DNA from: Thiothrix subterranea
GTDB lineage: Bacteria; Pseudomonadota; Gammaproteobacteria; Thiotrichales; Thiotrichaceae
Assembly (NCBI RefSeq): GCF_030930995.1
Contig: NZ_CP133217.1
Coordinates: forward strand, 1,912,001-1,976,000
DNA length: 64,000 nt
Direction: 5' to 3'
The position numbers were made by a program, and so were the translations under genes. Below the pieces are notes generated by a model. It was given only the letters and a program-made list of their open reading frames with translations. It searched no databases and was not told the DNA's origin. This document shows positions 44,467 through 53,037 of the stretch, piece after piece; position 1 is the stretch's first letter; every line of letters begins with the position of its first letter.

Positions 44467-45236
44467 CTGCGAATCCCAATGCCTTTATTCAACAAATGCA
44501 GGCTAAACCCGCCCAGCAGCAGGATAAATGCCATGATTACTCCGTAACTCAGCCAAATCGACATATCCGACGCGCCCAAAATGCCATAACGGAAGCCGTT
44601 CACCATATAAAGCACCGGATTCAGCAAGGAAATGTTCTGCCACAGCGGTGAAAGCATCGCAATCGAGTAAAACACCCCGCCCAAATACGTCAGCGGTGTT
44701 AGCACAAAAGTCGGCACAATGCTGATGTCATCGAAACTTTTCGCGTACACCGCATTAATCAGCCCCGCCAGCGAAAACAGCGTGGAAGTCAGCAGCACGA
44801 TGGTAAACGTGATGAAAACGTGTTGCACGCTCAAATCGCTGAACAGCAATGACACCAACGTAACCGCCAGCCCGACGGCTAAACCCCGCGCCACGCCACC
44901 GCTGATAAAGCCTGCCAGAATGATCCAATTCGGCATGGGCGACACCAGCATTTCGGCGATATTGCCCTGAAACTTGCTGCCGTAAAACGACGACACCACG
45001 TTGGCGTAGGAGTTGGTGATCACCGTCATCATGATCAACCCCGGCGTGATGAAGTCGATATAGCTATGTCCACCCATGTCACCGATTTGCGAGCCGATCA
45101 GATTGCCGAAAATCACGAAATACAGCGCGGTGGTAATCACCGGCGGGATGATGGTTTGCACCCAAATGCGTGTAAAGCGCAGCACTTCTTTGACCAGAAT
45201 GGTGGTGTAGGCTGTCCAGAGTTGTTGTGCATTCAT
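44463..45236 (-). CDS. ABC-2 type transporter permease (YadH family)
   Basis: 257 residues with six membrane helices. The ABC-2 signature lies in SMVQE-like start TILVKEVLRFTRIWVQTIIP and the core LVSPMPNWIILAGFISGGVA with FVLTPLTYLGGVFYSIAMLS. It pairs with the ATPase encoded just upstream (ATGA overlap). Such exporters move lipids, polysaccharides or drugs; the substrate is not known. Confidence 0.9.
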   Translation of the reverse strand: MNAQQLWTAYTTILVKEVLRFTRIWVQTIIPPVITTALYFVIFGNLIGSQIGDMGGHSYIDFITPGLIMMTVITNSYANVVSSFYGSKFQGNIAEMLVSPMPNWIILAGFISGGVARGLAVGLAVTLVSLLFSDLSVQHVFITFTIVLLTSTLFSLAGLINAVYAKSFDDISIVPTFVLTPLTYLGGVFYSIAMLSPLWQNISLLNPVLYMVNGFRYGILGASDMSIWLSYGVIMAFILLLGGFSLHLLNKGIGIRS

Positions 45237-46159
45237 TGCTTGTTGTTCTCCACTAAATCCATGAAAAGCTGTTCTAAGCGGTTGGTTTTATTGCGCATAC
45301 TGTTGACCACGACACCGTGTTCATTGAGGAAGGCGAAGACTTTATTGAGTGAATAGTGTTCTTTGTGGAACACCACTTCCACGGTAGTCGGGTCTTGCAG
45401 GGTGAAATGGCACAGGTTGCTGGTGGTCGGTAATGCATCCACGGGGCTGGCAAGGTCGAAGACGTAGCTTTCGGTATCCAGCCGGTTGAGGAGCTGTTTC
45501 ATGCTGGTGTTTTCGATCAACTCGCCCCGGTCGATAATGCCAATATTGCGGCACAGGCTTTCGGCCTCTTCCAGATAGTGGGTGGTGAGGATGATGGTGG
45601 TGCCATCCGCGTTGAGCTTGCGCAGGAATTCCCACATCGAGCGGCGGATTTCGATGTCAACGCCCGCCGTGGGTTCGTCGAGGATCAGCAGGCGCGGTTG
45701 GTGGATGAGGGAACGTGCAATCATCAGGCGGCGTTTCATACCACCGGAGAGGGTGCGGGCTTGGTCGCGGGCTTTTTCCCACAAGCCGAGTTGTTTGAGC
45801 AAGACTTCGGCGCGAGCAAAGGCTTCCGCACGGGGAATGCCGTAATAGCCGCCTTGATTCACGAGGATTTCGACGACTGGCTCGAAGATATTGAAGTTGA
45901 ATTCTTGCGGCACTAGCCCGATTTGCGCTTTGGCTTGTTCGCGCTGGGTGTCGAGGTCGTAGCCGAAAATACTGACCTTGCCTGCGGTTTTGTTCACCAA
46001 AGAGCTGGCAATGCCGATGGTGGTGGATTTGCCTGCGCCGTTTGCGCCGAGCAGGGCGAAAAAGTCGCCTTGTTCCACGCGCAAGTCGATGCCTTTGAGG
46101 GCGGTAAAGCCGTTGCCGTAGGTTTTTTGTAAGCCTTGAATGTCGAGAGCCGTCGTCAT
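45233..46159 (-). CDS. ABC transporter ATP-binding protein (YadG family)
   Basis: 308 residues. Walker A GANGAGKSTT, Q-loop QIGLVPQEFNFN, signature RTLSGGMKRRLMIARSL, Walker B LLILDEPTAGVD, and H-loop ILTTHYLEEAE. It drives the permease encoded next to it. It is divergent from mtgA with a short shared promoter region (84 bp). Confidence 0.93.
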   Translation of the reverse strand: MTTALDIQGLQKTYGNGFTALKGIDLRVEQGDFFALLGANGAGKSTTIGIASSLVNKTAGKVSIFGYDLDTQREQAKAQIGLVPQEFNFNIFEPVVEILVNQGGYYGIPRAEAFARAEVLLKQLGLWEKARDQARTLSGGMKRRLMIARSLIHQPRLLILDEPTAGVDIEIRRSMWEFLRKLNADGTTIILTTHYLEEAESLCRNIGIIDRGELIENTSMKQLLNRLDTESYVFDLASPVDALPTTSNLCHFTLQDPTTVEVVFHKEHYSLNKVFAFLNEHGVVVNSMRNKTNRLEQLFMDLVENNKQ

Positions 46160-46243
46160 AATGCTTTTTCTACTAAAAACGAAACGCGAATGTTACCACG
46201 TATCTCACGGGTGGGGTTTTGTTGTGACATAATGCGCGACATT

Positions 46244-46969
46244 ATGAAATTGTATGATCTGTTTGCGAAATGGAAGGCTCAACATTGGGCGCACTGGCTG
46301 TGGCGCGTGCCGTTGCTGCTGTTCGTGGCATTGTGTGTGTGGCTGCTGATTTTCCGCTGGCTGCCTGTGCCGACCTCGGCGTTTATGTTGCGCCAAGATG
46401 TGGTGGCAATCTTTAGCGCGGAAACGCCGTTTGTGCGCCATGACTGGGTGAGTTTGGCGGAGATTCCGCGCCACATGCAGTTGGCGGTGATTGCGTCCGA
46501 AGACCAGCGTTTTGCCGAACATTGGGGTATTGATATGGTGGCGACCGAGGCGGCGATTCGGGCGGAAATGCGCGGGCGCGGCAAAGGTGGCGGCAGCACG
46601 ATTACCCAGCAGTTGGTTAAAAACCTGTTCCTGTGGGAAGGGCGAAGTTATGTGCGCAAGGGGCTGGAATGGGGCATTGCGGGCGTGATGGAAATCTTCT
46701 GGTCGAAAGAGCGGATTCTGGAGGTTTACCTGAATACCGCACAATTCAGCAATGCAGATTATGGGGTGGGTGCAGCGAGTCAGTATTTGTTGAAAAAGCC
46801 GGTCGGTAAATTGGCAGCGGCGGATGCGGCGTTGTTGGCAGCGGTGTTACCCGCACCGCGCAAATACAGCGTGGTGAAACCTTCCGGTTATGTGCGAGCG
46901 CGGCAGAACCGGATTTTGCGGCAGATGCGTTCTTTGGGTGGGGCGGCGTATTTGCAGCGTTTGGATTGA
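46244..46969 (+). CDS. mtgA: Monofunctional biosynthetic peptidoglycan transglycosylase
   Basis: 241 residues from ATG 46244 (ATG 46232 is an alternative; neither has a clear Shine-Dalgarno). One membrane helix (about 20-40), then the GT51 domain: VIASEDQRFAEHWGIDMVAT with the catalytic Glu, GRGKGGGSTITQQLVKNLFL, WSKERILEVYLNTAQFSNAD and YGVGAASQYLLKKP. It polymerises lipid II glycan chains without a transpeptidase domain. Confidence 0.93.
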   Translation: MKLYDLFAKWKAQHWAHWLWRVPLLLFVALCVWLLIFRWLPVPTSAFMLRQDVVAIFSAETPFVRHDWVSLAEIPRHMQLAVIASEDQRFAEHWGIDMVATEAAIRAEMRGRGKGGGSTITQQLVKNLFLWEGRSYVRKGLEWGIAGVMEIFWSKERILEVYLNTAQFSNADYGVGAASQYLLKKPVGKLAAADAALLAAVLPAPRKYSVVKPSGYVRARQNRILRQMRSLGGAAYLQRLD

Positions 46970-47033
46970 GTCGGCTTTGCCTGTTTTTCCGTGCTAAAAT
47001 GACAACACCAAAAAGTAAGAGCAGGAGTTTGGT

Positions 47034-47282
47034 ATGCGCAAACAACGAATCGTTTTCACTTCACCGCTGGATGCTTTGGTTGCGGTCAGTAAGCGTTTGA
47101 GTCTTTATGAAAATCAACAGCGTATGGATTCCGAATCCTTTATTGATCGCTACCGCAAGGGGCAATTAGCGGATGATGCCACCTTTGTCGAGTGGTCGAA
47201 TGACTACCAGCATTATGTAGCACTGCGTCAACAGCTACCATTTTCAGAACGATGCCAATGTCTTGATGTTCCGTTACGATGA
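47034..47282 (+). CDS. TumA-like antitoxin, C-terminus fused out of frame to toxin sequence
   Basis: 82 codons with AGGAG eight bases upstream and an extended -10 TGCTAAAAT at 46992-47000. Residues 10-68 (SPLDALVAVSKRLSLYENQQ ... DDATFVEWSNDYQHYVAL) match my memory of the small antitoxin encoded before TumE/DUF6516 toxins. The last 15 residues or so (PFSERCQCLDVPLR) are toxin DNA read in the wrong frame. So a deletion has joined the antitoxin 3' end to the middle of the toxin gene. Confidence 0.65.
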   Translation: MRKQRIVFTSPLDALVAVSKRLSLYENQQRMDSESFIDRYRKGQLADDATFVEWSNDYQHYVALRQQLPFSERCQCLDVPLR

Positions 47283-47403
47283 CACGCCGCATTTTCCTGC
47301 CTTGCCTACTTTTCCACATCACAAACACACGCAGGAAACCGTCATTGCTCATAACAAACCAGATTTGCTGGATGTTTTGCACGAGGCAGCAGAGTGGGCG
47401 TAG
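47233..47403 (+). pseudogene. TumE-type toxin C-terminal half, 5' part deleted
   Basis: In the +1 frame relative to the antitoxin, 47233-47403 reads SYHFQNDANVLMFRYDDTPH, then FPALPTFPHHKHTQETVIAH and NKPDLLDVLHEAAEWA to a TAG. FRYD..PH and PTFPHHKH are hallmarks of TumE/DUF6516 toxins. The first half of the toxin, with its start, is missing. An internal ATG (MFRYDD) has no ribosome site. I judge it non-functional. Confidence 0.7.
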
Positions 47404-47430
47404 GCGGTTGATTGCCCACTCCAAAAACTC

Positions 47431-48543
47431 TTACTCTTCTGGATAGAATTGAGAAGCGTGTTCTTCCCAGTTACTTAATCGCTTTATAGCTGTTTTATCT
47501 TTGCCATTTGCTGCTACTGTGTACCAGTGATGTGCCAAATTCAAATCTCTTTTAGACCCCCGCCCGTCAAGATAGCAATCGGCTAAATACCGACAGGATT
47601 GAGCATGACCTTGTTCCGCAGCGGCTTTGTAGCTGTTGAACGATAATTCATGTTTATTGGCGAGTGAGTAATGTGCGCCAAGTTCGCATTGCGCTGGTGC
47701 ATAACCTTGTTCAGCAGATTGCTTGATTATTGAAAAGCTAAATTTTTCGTGGCTCATACCGTTGCGTTGTGCTGGTTTGAGATACTCCATGTAGGCGAGC
47801 TTACCGAGGTGATACTGAGCTTCTGCATTTAGTTTATTAGCGGCTGATAACATAAAAGGGATTGCCTGATATTCATCTTTTTCTGCTCCCCTACCTGTAA
47901 AATGTGCTTTGCCAGCCGCAACTTGAGCTAAGGTATGTCCTAGATCTGCTGCTTCTACAAACAAGCGGTATGCTTCTTTTAGGTTTTTACGTACCCCATT
48001 CCCAGTATCATACCGACATGCAAGTTCGTACTTGGTTTCTGCGTCATCGTTTTGTGGTATGGTTTTATGGTTATGCATGAGTGGGAATAACGCGATATTC
48101 TGAGAAGTATGCGGTTGTGCTTTTTCAGTCACGGCAGGGGCAGGGGGAATTATGGACTTTTCTGCGTTGGGTTGATGCTCAAAATATACTGTTCGGTTCT
48201 CACAAACCTTTTTGATCGCCCGAAGTGCTACGGATAAGTCACACTCAAACCATTCCTTTCCTGCATTGACAAAAGCCAGCATGTCGTGGGCAAGTTTCTC
48301 AACCTGCTTAGGGTTGTCAATCAGAGCTTCATATTCCACTTTATAGGGATGAGGTGCGCCAGTACCAAGTTCAGCAGCGCGTTCTTTTGGGTCTTTGTTC
48401 GAGTAGCCAACTTTAATGATACCCGGCATAGCCTTGTTTGAAATGATATAAACCCACCCCTTCATCGACTTGTCCTCATAAGCTTTCCCTGAATAATTCA
48501 TCAGGTTAATGATATTGGCATGAGTAACTTGTGCATAAAACAT
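47431..48543 (-). CDS. GIY-YIG (T5orf172)-Sel1 repeat fusion protein
   Basis: 370 residues from ATG 48543 with AAGGA upstream (a GTG at 48564 is possible). Residues about 27-110 form a T5orf172/GIY-YIG-like nuclease domain: KGWVYIISNKAMPGIIKVGY SN, KERAAELGTGAPHPYKVEYE and HDMLAFVNAGKEWFE. A polar linker (115-165) leads to four to five Sel1-like repeats (AETKYELACRYDTGNGVRKN, AQCELGAHYSLANKHELSFN, SCRYLADCYLDGRGSKRDLN). The nuclease part may cut or bind DNA and the Sel1 part binds proteins. Neighbours are decayed toxin loci, so a defence or selfish role is plausible but unproven. Confidence 0.75.
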   Translation of the reverse strand: MFYAQVTHANIINLMNYSGKAYEDKSMKGWVYIISNKAMPGIIKVGYSNKDPKERAAELGTGAPHPYKVEYEALIDNPKQVEKLAHDMLAFVNAGKEWFECDLSVALRAIKKVCENRTVYFEHQPNAEKSIIPPAPAVTEKAQPHTSQNIALFPLMHNHKTIPQNDDAETKYELACRYDTGNGVRKNLKEAYRLFVEAADLGHTLAQVAAGKAHFTGRGAEKDEYQAIPFMLSAANKLNAEAQYHLGKLAYMEYLKPAQRNGMSHEKFSFSIIKQSAEQGYAPAQCELGAHYSLANKHELSFNSYKAAAEQGHAQSCRYLADCYLDGRGSKRDLNLAHHWYTVAANGKDKTAIKRLSNWEEHASQFYPEE

Positions 48544-48634
48544 ACTCTTTCTGATTTCCTTCACCCAACCCTAACCAATGGCGCTTTGACACTTAATTCT
48601 GAGCTTGCAATCCTTCCGTTATGGCATAACATGC

Positions 48635-48726
48635 CATTATGATCGTGATGAACTTCATTCAATGCCTTGGATATATTGGTGAGGGACTTTTTAGACGATG
48701 TAAAGAGGGTGAAACATGAACGATAA
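48635..48726 (+). pseudogene. Short remnant of a third TumE-type toxin C-terminus
   Basis: 48652-48726 is open in one frame and reads FNALDILVRDFLDDVKRV then KHER and a stop, like the C-terminal helix of TumE toxins. Just upstream in another frame is HYDRDELHS, which resembles the preceding conserved stretch. It overlaps the start of the HTH gene at 48716, the same layout as at 3753-3867. Nothing further upstream is recognisable. Assignment is tentative. Confidence 0.4.
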
Positions 48727-49075
48727 AACACTATTGGTCCACATCGGCACAGCAGAGGACGCACTTCAAGATTTCATGGATGTCTGGAAAAGCGGCAAAC
48801 CCGCCAGCCTCGTCAACCGCTTGAGTTTTGAAAGCATGGCTGGCTTCATGCGGGCATTCACCCCCAAACGCTGGGAACTGCTGGATGTTTTGAAACGGCG
48901 CGGCGAACAAAACATCAACCAGTTGGCACAATTGTTAGGGCGCGATTACAAGAGTGTGCATACCGATATTCAAACCCTGCACGAATTGGGGCTGGTGCAA
49001 AAAGACAAAAACGGGCTGGTGTTTGTCCCTTGGGATGAAATAGAAACCCATTTCAAATTGGGAATGGCAGCTTGA
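48716..49075 (+). CDS. Winged-helix antitoxin-like protein, paralogue of the one at 3864
   Basis: 119 residues. MNDKTLLVHIGTAEDALQDF starts the usual N-terminal domain, and TPKRWELLDVLKRRGEQNIN then QLAQLLGRDYKSVHTDIQTL forms the winged helix. It shares many residues with the protein at 3864-4238 (TPKRWELLD, QLGRD/LLGRD, VHTD, LxELGL). It is retained although the adjacent toxin is reduced to a fragment. Confidence 0.75.
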   Translation: MNDKTLLVHIGTAEDALQDFMDVWKSGKPASLVNRLSFESMAGFMRAFTPKRWELLDVLKRRGEQNINQLAQLLGRDYKSVHTDIQTLHELGLVQKDKNGLVFVPWDEIETHFKLGMAA

Positions 49076-49083
49076 TTTAGTAG

Positions 49084-49110
49084 AAATCTTCCTTATTAGA
49101 AGGAAGATTT
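49084..49110. terminator. Strong hairpin between convergent genes
   Basis: AAATCTTCCTT (49084-49094), loop ATTAG, AAGGAAGATTT (49100-49110): 11 perfect pairs. There is no long T run beyond the stem's own TTT. It probably limits read-through from both the HTH gene and moeA. Confidence 0.6.
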
Positions 49111-49132
49111 CCCGAAAATCTCAAGGCAATGC

Positions 49133-50371
49133 CTATAAAAACCCCTCAAACGGTATAATCGTCACCGTCGCTCCCGCCTCCAAATTCCCCATCTCCCGTG
49201 GCAAGGCGATAAAGCAATTCGCCTGACTCATGGAGCGCAAAATATGCGAGCCTTGCCCGCCCGTGCTGCGCACTTGCCATTGCCCCTGTGCATCACGCTC
49301 GCAAATGCCGCGTTGATAGTCGGTGCGCCCCGGTACTTTTTTCAGCGGGGTGGTACACAGCGCGGTGTATTCCGGCACGGTGGGCAAGCTTTCGCCGCGC
49401 AGCCGCAAAATGGCAGGGCGCACAAACAGCATAAAGGTTGCCATAACGGACACAGGGTTGCCGGGTAACCCAAAGAATACACATTCACCCAAGGTGCCAA
49501 ACGCCAGCGGTTTGCCCGGTTTCATGGCTATTTTCCAAAAATTTACCTGCCCCAAGCGTTCCAATGTAGACGTGACGTAATCGGCTTCTCCGACCGATGC
49601 GCCGCCACTGGTGATGAAAACATCCGCTTGTTGCATGGCTTGTTGGAAAGCATGTTCCACCGCTTCGGGGGTATCGCGCACCACGCCGAGGTCGATGATT
49701 TCCACGTCGAGATTTTGCAGCAAGCCGTACAAAGTGTAGCGATTGCTGTCGTAAATATCACCGGGTTGCAAGGGTTCGCCAATGCTTTTGAGTTCGTCGC
49801 CGGTGGAACAAAACGCGACACGCGGGCGGCGTAATACCTTAGCGTCGCTAATGCCGAGCGAGGCAAGCAAGCCAAGGTCAGCCGCATTCAGTTTGCGCCC
49901 TGCATCGAGAACCGTGTCGCCAGTGCGCATGTCTTCGCCGGGATGCCGCACATTTTCACCGTGCATCAGGCTGCTGGTGATGCGAATATGGTCGCCATCA
50001 CGTTGCACATTTTCTTGCATGACTACGCTGTCTGTACCATCAGGAACGACTGCTCCGGTCATAATGCGCACGCATTCACCGGGCTGTACCTCACCCGCAA
50101 ACGGGCGACCTGCAAAGGATGCACCCACCAGGTGCAGCGGTTTCTCGCTGGCAAGATCGGCATAACGCAGGGCGTAACCATCCATCGCGGAATTGCGGTG
50201 CGGCGGAACATCCAGCGGTGCGCACACCGTTTCTGCCAGAATACGCCCCTGTGCTTGCCATAAAGTGACGGATTCGCTGGCTTGCAACCCCGTAACGCTG
50301 CCAAGAATGTGGGTTTGCGCCTGTTCGACACTTAAAATGCCGGGGGGTAAGAGGTCACACGTGTGGGTCAT
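49133..50371 (-). CDS. moeA: Molybdopterin molybdotransferase
   Basis: 412 residues. MoeA signature near the start: LAETVCAPLDVPPHRNSAMD GYALR. Central MoCF-binding motif CVRIMTGAVVPDGTDSVVMQE, GDELKSIGEPLQPGDIYDSN, FITSGGASVGEADYV and FFGLPGNPVSVMATFMLFVR. It inserts molybdate into adenylylated molybdopterin. No other mo- genes are adjacent. It sits 29 bp after glnD in the same direction. Confidence 0.95.
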   Translation of the reverse strand: MTHTCDLLPPGILSVEQAQTHILGSVTGLQASESVTLWQAQGRILAETVCAPLDVPPHRNSAMDGYALRYADLASEKPLHLVGASFAGRPFAGEVQPGECVRIMTGAVVPDGTDSVVMQENVQRDGDHIRITSSLMHGENVRHPGEDMRTGDTVLDAGRKLNAADLGLLASLGISDAKVLRRPRVAFCSTGDELKSIGEPLQPGDIYDSNRYTLYGLLQNLDVEIIDLGVVRDTPEAVEHAFQQAMQQADVFITSGGASVGEADYVTSTLERLGQVNFWKIAMKPGKPLAFGTLGECVFFGLPGNPVSVMATFMLFVRPAILRLRGESLPTVPEYTALCTTPLKKVPGRTDYQRGICERDAQGQWQVRSTGGQGSHILRSMSQANCFIALPREMGNLEAGATVTIIPFEGFL

Positions 50372-50400
50372 GGGTGGTTCTCATGGTTAATCAGGTGTGG

Positions 50401-53037
50401 TTAATGGAGTTGCAAGGCTTGTTCGAGCGTGTGCCGAATGTGGGCTTGTTGCGCTTCATTCACAATCATTTCGCAGTTGCGGGTGGTGATGTAGAAAATA
50501 TCCTGCGCCTGTTCGCCGAGGGTATTGATGCGGGCGTTGTGTACCCGCAGCCCCAAGCCATCCATTGCTTCACCAAGGCGTGAAAGTAGGCCCGGCATGT
50601 CACCGGCATTGATTTCCAGCAGTGTCAGGTTTTTTTCGGGTTGCTGGCTGAAGTGAATGCGCGTCGGCACATTGAAATTACGCAAAATGCGCGGTTTGCG
50701 ATGGCTGTGATGGTAGGGCTGATCGCGTTCCAAATTGTTACATAACGTATCAATAATGTGTTGCTGATCAATGTCACTGATAATGAGTTGATTGTCAGGG
50801 CCGAGGATGTGCAGGGTGTACAGGTCGAAACCTTCGGTGGTCGACACAATGCGGGCTTGCACCACGTTGAGATTAAGTTGTTCCAACGACGCGACCACCC
50901 GCGAAAACAGGTCGTCGCGGTCTTTGCTGTAGACAAACAGGACGTTGCTGCTGCCCGATACGGTGCGGCGGATGTGAATCAGCGTGGGTTTGAAGGGGGC
51001 TTCGGCGAGAATGTGGCGGGTATGCCAGAGTACCGATTCCACCGAATGCATCAGGTGATAATCAGCACCGAATTGCTGCCAGAGGGCGCTGCATTCGGCG
51101 GCGCTAAAGCCTTCTTGCAAGAGCGGTTCGAGTGCTGCGCTGCGCTTTTCTTCAATCAAAAGCTGACTTTCGTGGGTGAGCAGGGTGCGGTTGCTCAATA
51201 AACGGCGGGTGGAATGGTAGAGTTCGTGCAGCAGGGATTGTTTCCAACTGTTCCATAATTTGGGATTAGTGCCGCGAATATCCGCAATGGTGAGCAAAAA
51301 TAAGCAGTCAAGACGGCTTTGCGATGCCACAATGCCCGCGAATTCGTGAATCACGGCGGGGTCGCTAATGTCTTTGCGCTGCGCGGTCATGCTCATTAGC
51401 AAATGATGGCGCACCAACCAACTGACCAGCGAAGCATCGTGCAAATTGAGGCCGTGTTCACGGCAGAAATCGTAAGCATCGGTTGCGCCTAATACGGAAT
51501 GATCCCCTTTGCGGCCTTTGGCAATGTCGTGGAATAACCCGGCGAGGTACAAAATTTCCGGGTCACGCAAGGTTTTAAAGACTTCGGCACACAAGGGCAA
51601 TTCTTGAGCGCCCAGTGCGGTGCTGTAACGCCGTATATTGCGCACCACAAACAGGGTGTGTTCATCCACGGTGTACATGTGGAACAGGTCGTATTGCATC
51701 CGCCCGACGATATTGGCAAAGGCGGGGATATACGCCGCCAAAATGCCGTAGCGGTTCATCAAGCGCATTACAAAGGTAATGCCTTTGGGTTGGCGCAAAA
51801 TTTGGACGAATAATTGCCGGTGGCGGGCTTGCTGGCGGAAACTGGCATCAATGCGGTGCAAATTGTGCCGAATCAGGCGGGTGGTATCGGGTGTCAGCCC
51901 GGTTACGCCCGGTATCATTTGCAGCAGCAGGAAAATTTCCAGCAACGCTGTCGGGTAGAGCACGAACACATCGGGCGAATTCACCGAAATCAGGTTGCCG
52001 CGCTTTTGATACCACTCGCCTAACATTTCGGGTAATGGCGGGTGTTGCGTGAGGATACGGTCGCGGAAAATCCCCATCAGCATATCGTTTAAGCGTTCGA
52101 GATCCGTAATCGTGCGGTAATAACGCTGCATAAACGCCTCCACCGCTGCATTATCGGCATCGTCGGTATACCCGAACAGGTGCGCCAGACTGCGCTGATA
52201 ATCAAACAGCAAGCGGTCTTCTTTGCGGTTGGCGAGTTCGTGCAGGGCGAAGCGAATCCGCCATAAAAATTCACGGCCTTCGCGTAAGGTTTGAAATTCG
52301 TCGTATTCTAATAGCCGGTTTTCGTGCAACTCTTGCAAGGACATTGTGCCGTATTCGCGGTGTGTTACCCAGCTAATCGTCTGAATATCCCGCAAGCCGC
52401 CGCGACCTTCCTTGAGGTTGGGTTCAACCCGGTGCGAGGTGTCGCCTAATTTGAGGTAACGTTTTTGCTGTTCCTCAAATTTGGCTTGGAAAAATTCTGC
52501 GCTGCTCCACATGTGTGCGGGCGTAATGGCTTCACGTAAGCGCTGGAACAATTGCTCATTGCCGCTGAGGTAGCGCGATTCGATTAAATTGGTAATGACG
52601 GTAAGGTCAGCGCGTGCGGTTTCTAAACATTCATCGAGGGTGCGCACACTGTGACCCACGTCTAAGCCAATGTCCCACAGCAGGGTGATAAAGCTGGAGA
52701 GACGGTCGCGGCATTCTTCACCCGGTGTGTCGGTGAGCAGAATCAGCAAATCAATGTCTGAGGCGGGGTGAAGTTCACGCCTGCCATAACCACCCACGGC
52801 AATCAAGGTGGCGCGGTGGTGTTGGGGAATACCGTTCAGCCCCCACAAATGCTGTAACAGGGTGTCGATGAATTCCGCATGATCTTGTAATAGGGTGCGA
52901 ATGTCGCTGCCTGCGTGAAACGCTTCCCCTAATAATCGCCGCGCATCCTTAATCGCTTGAGCGTAATCGGCCGTGCGTGGCGGGTCGCGTGCCAGGAGTT
53001 GGTCATAAACATCCAATAAGGCGTTGGTTTGAATCAT
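50401..53037 (-). CDS. glnD: Bifunctional uridylyltransferase/uridylyl-removing enzyme
   Basis: 878 residues. Nucleotidyltransferase domain with VGGYGRRELHPASDIDLLIL, GlnD-E linker region, HD hydrolase domain with YLAGLFHDIAKGRKGDHSVLG, and two C-terminal ACT domains (SSNVLFVYSKDRDDLFSRVV, LTLLEINAGDMPGLLSRLGE). It adds or removes UMP on PII proteins in response to glutamine. It overlaps map by 4 nt (ATGA). Confidence 0.95.
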   Translation of the reverse strand: MIQTNALLDVYDQLLARDPPRTADYAQAIKDARRLLGEAFHAGSDIRTLLQDHAEFIDTLLQHLWGLNGIPQHHRATLIAVGGYGRRELHPASDIDLLILLTDTPGEECRDRLSSFITLLWDIGLDVGHSVRTLDECLETARADLTVITNLIESRYLSGNEQLFQRLREAITPAHMWSSAEFFQAKFEEQQKRYLKLGDTSHRVEPNLKEGRGGLRDIQTISWVTHREYGTMSLQELHENRLLEYDEFQTLREGREFLWRIRFALHELANRKEDRLLFDYQRSLAHLFGYTDDADNAAVEAFMQRYYRTITDLERLNDMLMGIFRDRILTQHPPLPEMLGEWYQKRGNLISVNSPDVFVLYPTALLEIFLLLQMIPGVTGLTPDTTRLIRHNLHRIDASFRQQARHRQLFVQILRQPKGITFVMRLMNRYGILAAYIPAFANIVGRMQYDLFHMYTVDEHTLFVVRNIRRYSTALGAQELPLCAEVFKTLRDPEILYLAGLFHDIAKGRKGDHSVLGATDAYDFCREHGLNLHDASLVSWLVRHHLLMSMTAQRKDISDPAVIHEFAGIVASQSRLDCLFLLTIADIRGTNPKLWNSWKQSLLHELYHSTRRLLSNRTLLTHESQLLIEEKRSAALEPLLQEGFSAAECSALWQQFGADYHLMHSVESVLWHTRHILAEAPFKPTLIHIRRTVSGSSNVLFVYSKDRDDLFSRVVASLEQLNLNVVQARIVSTTEGFDLYTLHILGPDNQLIISDIDQQHIIDTLCNNLERDQPYHHSHRKPRILRNFNVPTRIHFSQQPEKNLTLLEINAGDMPGLLSRLGEAMDGLGLRVHNARINTLGEQAQDIFYITTRNCEMIVNEAQQAHIRHTLEQALQLH

